NCBI RefSeq assembly: GCF_024171815.1
Contig: NZ_JAMTCJ010000002.1
Coordinates: 1,116,001 to 1,180,000, forward strand
Reading direction: 5' to 3'
DNA: 64,000 nt
Source of the DNA: Williamsia maris
GTDB lineage: Bacteria; Actinomycetota; Actinomycetes; Mycobacteriales; Mycobacteriaceae
Made by a program: the position numbers and the translations under genes. Positions 17,767 through 25,680 of the stretch are shown here, one piece after another. The notes below the pieces were generated by a model that searched no databases, had not been told where the DNA came from, and worked only from the letters and a program-made list of their open reading frames with translations. Each line of letters begins with the position of its first letter. Position 1 is the stretch's first letter.

Positions 17767-17820
17767 GCGGGTTGGGCCGTCGTTCTCGCGGGTTGGGCCC
17801 TAGTTCCCGCCGGTTGGGCC
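17767..17820. repeat. 21-bp periodic repeat array, locus 1 (3 units)
   Basis: GCGGGTTGGGCC occurs at 17767 and 17788, and GCCGGTTGGGCC at 17809. The starts are exactly 21 bases apart. The array lies directly after the MHS transporter stop, before the convergent flavin reductase gene. It is the reverse-complement orientation of the arrays at 20403 and 32038. Confidence 0.9.
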
Positions 17821-17851
17821 GATGTCGGCGCCTCGTCGGGCGTTGTGCGCG

Positions 17852-18457
17852 TCAGTGGGGCCGATCGAGGTCGACGGTGTCGCCGGGCAGGCCCCACTCG
17901 ATGCGACCGAGGCGACTGACCGCGGCGAGCTTGTCGTAGTCGGGGAGTCCGTCGTCGGCGACGATCGACGGATCGACGGTGAGCGCGACGACCTCGCCCA
18001 TCACGACCACCGAGTTGCCGACCTCGACAGCGCGGTGGAGGCGGCACTCGATGGCTATCGGTGAGTCGGCGACCCGCAGGCAGTTCACTACCGTGGCCGG
18101 CGTCGACGGGATGCCCGCCTCGACGAACTCGTCGATGTCGGAGTCGAACCCGGCCGAGCTGGCGTTGGCCAGGTGCATCAACGACTTCGAGACGATGTTG
18201 ATGACGAACTCGCCGGTGTCGATGGCGTTGCGTGCGCTGTCCTTCGCGCCACCCACCGAGGTGAACTGCACAACCGGTGGCGTGGTCGACGACACCGAGA
18301 AGAAGCTGTACGGCGAGAGGTTGTCGACGCCCCCGGTACTGCGGCTCGACACCCAGGCGATGGGGCGCGGGACGATCGACGCGGTCAACAGCTTGTAGAA
18401 GTCGCCCGGGTCGACCGTGGCGGGGTCGTGGACGATCCGGTCAGTGGGTGTACTCAT
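17852..18457 (-). CDS. Flavin reductase-like FMN-binding protein
   Basis: This is a 201-residue protein of the flavin reductase / DUF447-type split-barrel family. Seen motifs are FYKLLTASIVPRPIAWVSSRS, NLSPYSFFSVSSTTPPVVQFT, GAKDSARNAIDTGEFVINIVS and a closing RLGRIEWG. It binds FMN and may reduce flavin for a partner monooxygenase; none lies nearby. The ATG at 18457 overlaps the last 17 bases of the upstream ArsR-type regulator gene, so the pair is co-transcribed leftward. Confidence 0.9.
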   Translation of the reverse strand: MSTPTDRIVHDPATVDPGDFYKLLTASIVPRPIAWVSSRSTGGVDNLSPYSFFSVSSTTPPVVQFTSVGGAKDSARNAIDTGEFVINIVSKSLMHLANASSAGFDSDIDEFVEAGIPSTPATVVNCLRVADSPIAIECRLHRAVEVGNSVVVMGEVVALTVDPSIVADDGLPDYDKLAAVSRLGRIEWGLPGDTVDLDRPH

Positions 18458-19472
18458 GCTTCCAGTCTGCACGAGACCGCGTCGGACGGTCGGCGCCGTC
18501 GACGAGGCGACGGCCCGTCTCGGACAGCCGGTACAGGACCTCGCGGCCGTGACGGCTGCTCTCCACCAGGCCGTTCTCGCCGAGTACCCGCAGATTCTGC
18601 GACACCGCACTCGGGGTGACCGAGAAGCGGTGTGCCAGTTCCGACGTCGAGGCCGGCTCGGACAATGCGCACAAGATGTCCGACTTCGGCCCGCCGACGA
18701 GATCGCACAACGCGCTGTTCCGCACGACGGCCGGTGTTCCCATCAGGAGCCCCGCTCCGCGTGCGGGATACGACACCCACGGCTGGGTGCACTCGGCGTA
18801 GCGCCAGCTGACCGCGCGTCGGGTGAACACGCTGGGGGTGAGCACCACCCCGTTCCCCTTCGCGTGGCTCTCGTCCTCGCGGTCGCAGGACATGGTCACC
18901 TCGATGGTGCCGTCGTCGAGCCATCGGATCCCTTCGGTGAGGCCGTCGAACAGGCCGGCCACGCCGCGTTGTCCGAACTCGCGTCCACGGAAGGTGATGT
19001 CGGACTCCAGGACTCGGGCGATCTTGGACCAGTACGGTGCGATCACCACCTCGTGATAGTTGCGGAGGGCGTCGGCAACGACCCGACCTGCGTTCGCGGG
19101 ATCGTCGAGCAGCGCCGCGATCTCGGGGCGGGGCTCGAGGCCGTCGCAGATGGCGGTGAGGTCGCGGACGACCAGGTCGGTCCGGGTGTTCGCGATGAGT
19201 TCGTACTCGTCGTCGAGACCGGGGCGCGTGGTTCGCAGAGGCGGGTTGATGAAGTCGGGCATGCTGAAGCCGGAAGGGGACACCAGCGCCGTCAGCAGCG
19301 CGAAGTCGTAGTCATCCCGACGTGCCATCGCGTTCTCGTGCCACGGTGCGAGGTACGGACGCCCCATCGGACCGAGGACAAGCGACCACAGACTCAGCGA
19401 CGTCTCGCCCATTGGCGAGATCGCCAGTCGCACGCGGGCGAGGTCGTCGGTCCCCAGGTGATAGGTCAGCAT
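18441..19472 (-). CDS. ArsR-type regulator with N-terminal DUF5937 domain
   Basis: This 343-residue protein has a long N-terminal domain (MLTYHLGTDDLARVRLAISPMGETSLSLW onward, DUF5937-like). A C-terminal ArsR winged helix follows (PKSDILCALSEPASTSELAHRFSVTPSAVSQNLRVLGENGLV, about residues 265-310). No cysteine metal site is visible in the HTH helix, so it is probably not a metal sensor. It overlaps the flavin reductase gene by 17 bases and presumably regulates that operon. Confidence 0.88.
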   Translation of the reverse strand: MLTYHLGTDDLARVRLAISPMGETSLSLWSLVLGPMGRPYLAPWHENAMARRDDYDFALLTALVSPSGFSMPDFINPPLRTTRPGLDDEYELIANTRTDLVVRDLTAICDGLEPRPEIAALLDDPANAGRVVADALRNYHEVVIAPYWSKIARVLESDITFRGREFGQRGVAGLFDGLTEGIRWLDDGTIEVTMSCDREDESHAKGNGVVLTPSVFTRRAVSWRYAECTQPWVSYPARGAGLLMGTPAVVRNSALCDLVGGPKSDILCALSEPASTSELAHRFSVTPSAVSQNLRVLGENGLVESSRHGREVLYRLSETGRRLVDGADRPTRSRADWKHEYTH

Positions 19473-19753
19473 CTCAGCAGAGAAAGTAGGTCCGTTTCCG
19501 GGCCGGCACCAGACTTTTTCGCACGCTGCGTCACCTGCGCCGCGATGACCCCGGTCGGCCCGCGTCGCCACCATGCCGCGATCCGGTTGACGGTTCGCAT
19601 CAGCGGTCCGGGCGATGCGTGCACGCGGGGGTCGTCGGGATCGAGGTGTCGATGCCGTTGTGCTGAGTCGTGTCGATCGGCGATCCGTGCGTAGGCGATG
19701 GCAGTCGTCGGGTCGGTGGCGAGATGGTGGTGGCGCCGGTGGTCGTTGTCCAT
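19466..19753 (-). CDS. Possible small hypothetical protein, 95 residues
   Basis: This is the only plausible gene in the 450 bases between the ArsR-type regulator and the OsmC gene. It starts MDNDHRRHHHLATDPTTAIAYARIADRHDSAQRHRHL, has a histidine- and arginine-rich N-terminus and no recognisable domain. It overlaps the regulator start by seven bases, as a co-transcribed leader gene would. There is no clear ribosome site. It may be a chance ORF. Confidence 0.4.
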   Translation of the reverse strand: MDNDHRRHHHLATDPTTAIAYARIADRHDSAQRHRHLDPDDPRVHASPGPLMRTVNRIAAWWRRGPTGVIAAQVTQRAKKSGAGPETDLLSLLRC

Positions 19754-19924
19754 GCGTGTGAGCCAACGCCGTCATCGCGCCGCCGAGAATTGATTAAGCC
19801 TGCGGCTACATCGTCGGGTTGCAAGCCGGGCGGCACCTGTCGATCGGCGGATCAAAAACCGATGTGAATCGACGCCATCGGGCGATACCGTCCGAACGAC
19901 AAAGCGTCTTGGAGAGGCAGGGCC

Positions 19925-20401
19925 ATGGCTCGAGAACATCAATACCGACTGGACGTGACCTGGACCGGAAATCAGGGTGCGGGTACCGCGAACTACCGCG
20001 GCTACAGCAGGGATCACACCGTGGAGAGCGAGAATACCGAGGCAGTCCTGGGATCTGCAGATGCAAGTTTTCGTGGCGATGCGACCCGATGGAACCCTGA
20101 ACAGCTGTTCCTCGCGTCGATCGCGAACTGTCATATGCTCTGGTACCTCCATCTCGCCGTGCGCGCTGGAGTGGTCGTGACGAACTATCGGGACAAGCCG
20201 ACGGCCACGATGCGTGAGGACACCGACGGCGGAGGTGAGTTCACACTCGTCGCGCTGCATCCCCATGTGACCATCAGCGGATCGTCCGATGTGGACGTTG
20301 CGGCCAAGCTTCATGGCGACGTCGCCCAGTTCTGTTTCATAGCCAGATCCGTACGCGTACCCATCGAGCACCACCCGGTAATAGAGGTTGCGCTTCACTG
20401 A
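19925..20401 (+). CDS. OsmC-family peroxiredoxin
   Basis: This 158-residue protein has the OsmC/Ohr fold, with both redox cysteines in family-typical positions: ASIANCHMLWYLHLAV (about residue 75) and GDVAQFCFIARSV (about residue 138). The Arg/Glu region NPEQLFLASIANC is typical of the OsmC branch. It reduces organic hydroperoxides in the cytosol. The gene stands alone and ends at the repeat array, convergent with the M20 gene. Confidence 0.92.
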   Translation: MAREHQYRLDVTWTGNQGAGTANYRGYSRDHTVESENTEAVLGSADASFRGDATRWNPEQLFLASIANCHMLWYLHLAVRAGVVVTNYRDKPTATMREDTDGGGEFTLVALHPHVTISGSSDVDVAAKLHGDVAQFCFIARSVRVPIEHHPVIEVALH

Positions 20402-20402
20402 G

Positions 20403-20513
20403 GGCCCAACACGAGGGGATGAGGGCCCAACGCGGGGCGACGAGGGCCCAACAGGGAGCAAGGACGGCCCAACGCGGGGAGTGCTGCCCAACTGGGGGTG
20501 TTACGTGCCCAAC
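20403..20513. repeat. 21-bp periodic repeat array, locus 2 (6 units)
   Basis: GGCCCAAC starts at 20403, 20424, 20445 and 20466, followed by TGCCCAAC at 20485 and 20506. The steps are 21, 21, 21, 19 and 21 bases. The bases between copies vary but are often CGCGGGG-like. The array fills the space between the convergent OsmC and M20 genes. Confidence 0.92.
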
Positions 20514-20520
20514 TGGCGGG

Positions 20521-21738
20521 TCAGCCGAGCATGCGCAGGGCGAGCAGGGCATACGCCCGGGCCGCGATCACCAGGTCCTCGATCAGCACCGACTCGTCGG
20601 GCTGGTGGGCCTGGTTGTTGATGTCACCGGGGCCCAGCACGATGCACGGGATGCCGAGGTCACGGTGGACGAACCCGCCGTCGCACGCCGCGGTCCATCC
20701 GCCGATGGCGCTCGTGCCGCCCGCGGCGGTGACCGAGTCCACCGCCGACAGCACGAGTCCGTGCCTGCGATCGGTGCGGAAGCCGGGCATCGACATCGTC
20801 ATCGAGATGTCCACCTCGATGCCGTCGGTGTCGATGCCGTCGACCGCGACGCGTGCACGCAACCGGGCCGCGATCTCCTCGGCGTCCTCGTCGGGCATCA
20901 GCCGACGATCGATGCCGATCGACGCGTTCGGTGCGACGGCCGAGATGCCCTGCCCGCCGCTGATGGTCCCGATGTTCCAGGTCCCCGCGCCGAGCAGGGG
21001 GTCGAGGTCGGACTGCATCGCGTCGTGGTCGGCGCGGATGATCTCGATGATCCGCGCCGCGGCGTTGATGGCGTTGCGTCCATCGGCGGGCCGGCCGGAA
21101 TGGGCTGCGCGACCACGGATCTCGATCTCGATGTAAGACGCCCCGCGACAGGCGATGACGGTGTCGAGGTCGGTGGGTTCGGCGACGACGCATCCGGCGA
21201 ACTCGCCGGCTCGTCCACGACCCACGAAGTCGCGGACACCGAGACCGTGTTCCTCCTCGTCGACCGTGCAGACCAATTGCACCGGGCCGGAGAGGTTCTC
21301 GTCGGCCAACGCGCCCGCGGCCACGATGATCGCCGCGAGGCCGCCCTTCATGTCGGTGGCGCCGCGACCGATGATCCGGTCGTCGACGACGCGGGACACG
21401 AACGGGTCGGCGGTCCAACCGGGCCCCGGCGGGACGACGTCGGAATGGCCGAGGAACATCAGGCCCGGCCCGTTGCCACCGGGCAGCGTCGCCACCAGGT
21501 TCGGGCGGTCCGTCGCCACCTCGTGGGTCTCCACGGTGCATCCCGCATCTGCGGCGGCGGCCGCCAGGACCGCGACGGTCCCGGCCTCGGTCCCGCCCGG
21601 GTTCACACTGGGGACATCGACGAGTGCGCGGGTCAGCGCGACCACCGATTCCGCGGTGATGCGATCGAGAACGGCCCGCTCACGTGCGCTCAGCGGGCTC
21701 GTCTCGATCGGCCGCGCGGTCTCGGTGGTCTCACTCAC
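20521..21738 (-). CDS. M20 family deacylase (ArgE/DapE type), possible N-acetyl-diaminobutyrate deacetylase
   Basis: This 405-residue zinc hydrolase has the M20 motifs GHSDVVPPG (metal His/Asp), GRGATDMKGGLAA (bridging Asp), the catalytic pair in VDEEEHGLG, and a dimerisation domain with HSGRPADGRNAI. M20 ArgE/DapE enzymes remove acetyl or succinyl groups from amino acids. As the last gene of an operon containing an ectoine-hydrolase-like enzyme, it would fit the deacetylase step that releases L-2,4-diaminobutyrate. That role is inferred. The start overlaps the preceding aminotransferase stop by four bases. Confidence 0.9.
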   Translation of the reverse strand: MSETTETARPIETSPLSARERAVLDRITAESVVALTRALVDVPSVNPGGTEAGTVAVLAAAAADAGCTVETHEVATDRPNLVATLPGGNGPGLMFLGHSDVVPPGPGWTADPFVSRVVDDRIIGRGATDMKGGLAAIIVAAGALADENLSGPVQLVCTVDEEEHGLGVRDFVGRGRAGEFAGCVVAEPTDLDTVIACRGASYIEIEIRGRAAHSGRPADGRNAINAAARIIEIIRADHDAMQSDLDPLLGAGTWNIGTISGGQGISAVAPNASIGIDRRLMPDEDAEEIAARLRARVAVDGIDTDGIEVDISMTMSMPGFRTDRRHGLVLSAVDSVTAAGGTSAIGGWTAACDGGFVHRDLGIPCIVLGPGDINNQAHQPDESVLIEDLVIAARAYALLALRMLG

Positions 21739-22961
21739 GCGATCATCTTCTCAAGGCTGCCCGTCAGCCGCTTGATGCCCTCCTCGATGCGCTCGGGGGT
21801 GCTGGAGGCGAAGCAGAGGCGCAGGGCGTTGCGGAATCGCCCACCGGGCGAGAGGGCCGGCCCGGGGATGAACGCGACGCCGTCGGCGAGCGCGACCTCG
21901 AACAGCTCGCGGGTGTCGATCCCCTCGAACTCACCGGCGAGGGTGAGCCACAGGAAGAACCCGCCCTCGGGGTTGGTCGTGGTGACCCGGTCACCGAGAT
22001 GCCGTGCGATCGAGTCGAGCATCGCGTCCTTGCGCTCGCGGTAGAGCACGCGGATCGAGGCGAGGTGGTCGTCGAGTCCACCGCGGGCGATGTACTCGGC
22101 GACGATGTGCTGGTTGGGCACATTGGTACAGGTGTCCATCGCCTGCTTGCCGTTGATGAGCAGCTGGCGGATCGACGGGTCGGCGTCGACCCAGCCGACG
22201 CGCCACCCCGGCGCGAGGATCTTGGAGAAGGTGCGGACCGAGAACAGCAGCGGGTCCTGCGGGCTGAGCGTCTGGAAGGTGGGGATGTCGTTGCCGGAGA
22301 AGCGCAGCAGGCCGTACGGGTCGTCGTCGATGATGATCGAACCCCAGCGATGGGCCAACTCCAACAACGCCTTCCGGCGCTCCAGCGACAGCGTCACGCC
22401 GGACGGGTTCTGGAACGTCGGGATCGTGTAGATCGCCTTGGGCGGGCGGTGATGATGTCCGACGAGGTCCTCGAGCTGATCGACGAGCATGCCGTCTTCG
22501 TCCATCGGGACCTCGAGCAACTGCGCGCCGTAGGACAGCGCCGTCGCGCTGCCGTTGGTGTAGGTCGGCGACTCGACGACGACCAGATCGCCCGGGTCGA
22601 TGAACAGCTTGCAGGCGAGGTCGAGTCCCTGCATGCCGCCGGTGGTGATGACCAGACGGTCCTCACTCGACGGATCGGGGGTGCCGGCAAGGTACTTCAC
22701 CAGCAACTCGAGCAGTCGCGGCTCGCCTTCGGTGGCGCCGTAGGTGAACGACGACGCGTCGAGGATGGTGCCTGCGATCTCGCGGAACTCCTCCGACGGC
22801 ACCGCCTCGTCGGCGGGCGACCCCATCGCGAAGCGCACGATGTCGTGGGTCTGCGCGGCGAGCAGCGAGGTCGACGAGTCGATCATCGACCCGACGAGAT
22901 CCTTTGCGCGCCCGGCCAGGGGCAGGGTGGGGGCTTGGTTGGCGATGATGCTCGCGGTCAT
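21735..22961 (-). CDS. Class I/II PLP aminotransferase (MocR/LysN-like, no HTH)
   Basis: This 408-residue fold-type I aminotransferase has TYGATEGEPRLLELL, TTGGMQGLDLACKLF, the DDPYGLLRF segment, PLP lysine in SVRTFSKILAPGWRVGW and a GGFFLWLTL C-terminal motif. It resembles 2-aminoadipate aminotransferases and the catalytic half of MocR regulators, but has no DNA-binding domain. It probably transaminates a dicarboxylic or diamino acid in the operon pathway. It overlaps the M20 gene by four bases (ATGA). Confidence 0.92.
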   Translation of the reverse strand: MTASIIANQAPTLPLAGRAKDLVGSMIDSSTSLLAAQTHDIVRFAMGSPADEAVPSEEFREIAGTILDASSFTYGATEGEPRLLELLVKYLAGTPDPSSEDRLVITTGGMQGLDLACKLFIDPGDLVVVESPTYTNGSATALSYGAQLLEVPMDEDGMLVDQLEDLVGHHHRPPKAIYTIPTFQNPSGVTLSLERRKALLELAHRWGSIIIDDDPYGLLRFSGNDIPTFQTLSPQDPLLFSVRTFSKILAPGWRVGWVDADPSIRQLLINGKQAMDTCTNVPNQHIVAEYIARGGLDDHLASIRVLYRERKDAMLDSIARHLGDRVTTTNPEGGFFLWLTLAGEFEGIDTRELFEVALADGVAFIPGPALSPGGRFRNALRLCFASSTPERIEEGIKRLTGSLEKMIA

Positions 22962-22990
22962 GGGTGCTCCTTCGATCTCAGGAATCGTGG

Positions 22991-24184
22991 CTATTTGCGG
23001 ATCAGCTCGCGCGGGAAGCTGGTGAATGTCTCGACGCCGGTGGCGCTGACGCGGACCGACTCGGACAACTCGAATCCGTATCCGTCCATCCACATCCCAC
23101 AGACGATGTGGAACGTCATGTTCTCCTCGAGGACGGTCTCGTCCTCGGTACGGATGCTGATGGTGCGCTCGCCCCAGTCCGGCGGGTAGCCGATCCCGAT
23201 GGAATAGCCCAGGCGCGAGGGCTTCTCGAGTCCGTACTTGGCCAGAGTCCAGTTCCAGGTCGACGCCAGCTCGCGGGTCGGGACGCCCGGTCGGATCGCG
23301 TCGAGCACGTTGTTGAGTCCCTCGGCGGTGGCACCGGCCACGTAGTCGACGTCCTTGCTCGGCGTGCCCAACGACACCGTCCGCGCGAGCGGGCAGTGAT
23401 ACCGGTTGTGGGCGCCGGTCAGCTCGATCACGACCGCCTCGTCGTCGTTGAACGTGCCCTGATGCCACGTCAGGTGCGGGGTGTCGGCCGCCGCACCGGT
23501 CGGCATCATCGGCACGATGGCCGGGTAGTCGCCGCCGAAGTCGTCGGTCCCGGTGATCTGGGCCTGCGAGATCGCCGCCGCTGCATCACACTGCCGTACG
23601 CCGACCTCGATGGTGTCGATGGCCGCGCGCATCGCCTGCGAACAGACCATGCCCGCCTGCCGCATCAGCTGGATCTCGGCGTCGGACTTCACCGACCGCA
23701 CCCAGTTGACGAGCTCGAAGCTGTCCACGAGCTTCCACTCCGGGATCGCGTTGTACAGCGCGCGATAGGCCTTGGGGGTGAAGAAGTGCGAGTCCATCTC
23801 CAGACCGACCGACCCGGTCCGCGACGCGGGCGCGATCTGGTGACGCTGTCGCAACGCCCACGCCACCCAGTCGAAAGGGTGCAGGTGCGGGCGGTGGACG
23901 TAGCTCTCCGGGTAGCCGACGATCTGCTCGGCGGGCAACCACGTCGTGCGGTGTGCCCCATGGGCATCCATCTCGCGGGCGAAGAACACCATCTCGCCCT
24001 CGATGGGCACGAACAACATCTGCGGGGTGTAGAACGACCACGCGTTGTAGCCGATCAGGTAGAAGATGTTCGCGGGGTCGGTGACGATGACCGCCGAGAG
24101 TCCCTGCCGCTCCATCAGGACACGGACCTTGCCCAGACGCTCGGTGTACTCGGCGTCGGAGAACAACTGATGTCCCAGGTACAA
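22991..24184 (-). CDS. doeA: M24 family hydrolase, ectoine hydrolase DoeA/EutD-like
   Basis: This 397-residue protein has the creatinase/aminopeptidase-P fold. Segments I associate with ectoine hydrolase are NIFYLIGYNAWSFYTPQML, GFGG-type DDFGGDYPAIVPMMPTG, PHLTWHQGTF, HNRYHCPLARTVSLG and GYPPDWGERT. These differ from ordinary Xaa-Pro dipeptidases. DoeA opens the ectoine ring to N-acetyl-2,4-diaminobutyrate in the cytosol. I chose a TTG start at 24184 because AAAGAGGTG lies just upstream and the protein then has the family length; the frame itself extends further up. The subfamily call rests on recalled motifs and needs a tree. Confidence 0.72.
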   Translation of the reverse strand: MYLGHQLFSDAEYTERLGKVRVLMERQGLSAVIVTDPANIFYLIGYNAWSFYTPQMLFVPIEGEMVFFAREMDAHGAHRTTWLPAEQIVGYPESYVHRPHLHPFDWVAWALRQRHQIAPASRTGSVGLEMDSHFFTPKAYRALYNAIPEWKLVDSFELVNWVRSVKSDAEIQLMRQAGMVCSQAMRAAIDTIEVGVRQCDAAAAISQAQITGTDDFGGDYPAIVPMMPTGAAADTPHLTWHQGTFNDDEAVVIELTGAHNRYHCPLARTVSLGTPSKDVDYVAGATAEGLNNVLDAIRPGVPTRELASTWNWTLAKYGLEKPSRLGYSIGIGYPPDWGERTISIRTEDETVLEENMTFHIVCGMWMDGYGFELSESVRVSATGVETFTSFPRELIRK

Positions 24185-24216
24185 CTCACACCTCTTTCTC
24201 GAGTGCGGACAACCGG

Positions 24217-25680
24217 TCAGGTACGCGGAATGGCGAGGTATTTGACCTCGAGGAACTCGTCGATGCCGATCCGACCGCCCTCGCGGCCGAGGCCGGACTC
24301 CTTGACCCCGCCGAACGGCGCGGCCGGGTTCGACACCAACCCGGTGTTCAGTCCGACCATCCCGACCTCGAGCGCCGAGGAGAGCCGCAGCGCACGGTCG
24401 ATGTCCTGGGTGAACAGGTATCCGACGAGACCCCACTGGGTGTCGTTGGCCATCGCGATCATCTCGTCCTCGTCCTCGAAGGGGATGACCGGCGCGACGG
24501 GCCCGAAGATCTCGGTCGACATGAGGTCCGACTCCGGGCTCACGTCGGCGAGGACGGTGGGCGGGTAGAAGTGGCCCGCGGTGTCGGGGGCGATGCCGCC
24601 GCACATGATGGTCGCCCCGCGTCCGACGGCGTCGGCCACCAGGTCGCGCACCTTGTCCAGCGCCTTCGACTCCACCAGCGGACCCACCTGGGTGCCGTCC
24701 TGCGCGCCGTCACCGACCACGAGCGCACCCATCCGCGCACTGAGCTTCTCGGCGAACTGATGCGCGACCGACCGGTGCACGAACAGGCGGTTGGCGGCGG
24801 TGCACGCCTCGCCCATGTTGCGCATCTTGGCCACCATGGCGCCCTCGACGGCCTTGTCGATGTCGGCATCGGCGCAGACGATGAACGGGGCGTTGCCGCC
24901 CAGTTCCATCGACGTGCGCATCACGGTGCGAGATGCCTGCTCCAGCAACAGCTTGCCCACCTGGGTGGAGCCGGTGAAGCTGACCTTGCGCGCGAGTCCG
25001 CTGTCCATCCAGGTGGTGACGACCGGGCCCGGGTTGTTGGTGGTGACGATGTTGAGGACGCCTTTGGGCAGACCGGCCTCGGTGAGGATGTCGGCCAGCG
25101 CGAGTGCGGTCAGCGGGGTGAGCTCGGCGGGTTTGAACACCATCGTGCAGCCTGCGGCCACCGCGGGCCCGATCTTGCGGGTCCCCATGGCCAGCGGGAA
25201 GTTCCACGGGGTGATCAGGACACACGGACCGACCGGCTCCTTGGTGACGAGGATGCGGTTGGCGCCGTCACCGGTGGTGGTGTGGTCGCCGTTGATGCGG
25301 ACGGCCTCCTCGGCGAACCAGCGGAAGAACTCGGCGCCGTAGGTCACCTCGCCCTTCGCCTCGGCGAGTGGCTTGCCCATCTCGGTCGTCATGATCAGGG
25401 CGAGGTCGTCGGCGCGCTCGAGGATGAGCTTGTGCGCGCGGTAGAGGATCTCGCTGCGTGAGCGGGGAGAGGTCGCGGCCCACGACTTCTGGGTCGCGGC
25501 GGCGGTCTCGATGGCGCGCTGCGCGTCGACCGCGCCACCGTCGGCGACGGTGGCGATCTGCTCGCCGGTGGCCGGGTTCTCCACGACGAACGTCGAACCG
25601 GACTCGGCGGACGACCATGCGCCCCCGATGAACAGTCCGGTGTTGAGCTTGCCGATCAGTTCGGCAGCACGGTTCGTCAT
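24217..25680 (-). CDS. NAD(P)-dependent semialdehyde dehydrogenase (GabD/DoeC-like)
   Basis: This 487-residue aldehyde dehydrogenase has the cofactor region ITPWNFPLAM, FTGSTQVGK, catalytic Glu in MELGGNAPF and catalytic Cys in GEACTAANR. It ends with the GVKESGLGREGG signature of succinate-semialdehyde dehydrogenases. In this operon the likely substrate is succinate or aspartate semialdehyde made by the class III aminotransferase. Its ATG overlaps the upstream dehydrogenase stop by four bases, so translation is coupled. Confidence 0.92.
   Translation of the reverse strand: MTNRAAELIGKLNTGLFIGGAWSSAESGSTFVVENPATGEQIATVADGGAVDAQRAIETAAATQKSWAATSPRSRSEILYRAHKLILERADDLALIMTTEMGKPLAEAKGEVTYGAEFFRWFAEEAVRINGDHTTTGDGANRILVTKEPVGPCVLITPWNFPLAMGTRKIGPAVAAGCTMVFKPAELTPLTALALADILTEAGLPKGVLNIVTTNNPGPVVTTWMDSGLARKVSFTGSTQVGKLLLEQASRTVMRTSMELGGNAPFIVCADADIDKAVEGAMVAKMRNMGEACTAANRLFVHRSVAHQFAEKLSARMGALVVGDGAQDGTQVGPLVESKALDKVRDLVADAVGRGATIMCGGIAPDTAGHFYPPTVLADVSPESDLMSTEIFGPVAPVIPFEDEDEMIAMANDTQWGLVGYLFTQDIDRALRLSSALEVGMVGLNTGLVSNPAAPFGGVKESGLGREGGRIGIDEFLEVKYLAIPRT

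Noticed and set aside
20403-20513. CRISPR array
   Set aside because: The repeated part is only about 8-12 bases with 9-13 bases between copies, and no cas gene is in the window. Real repeats and spacers are about 25-40 bases.
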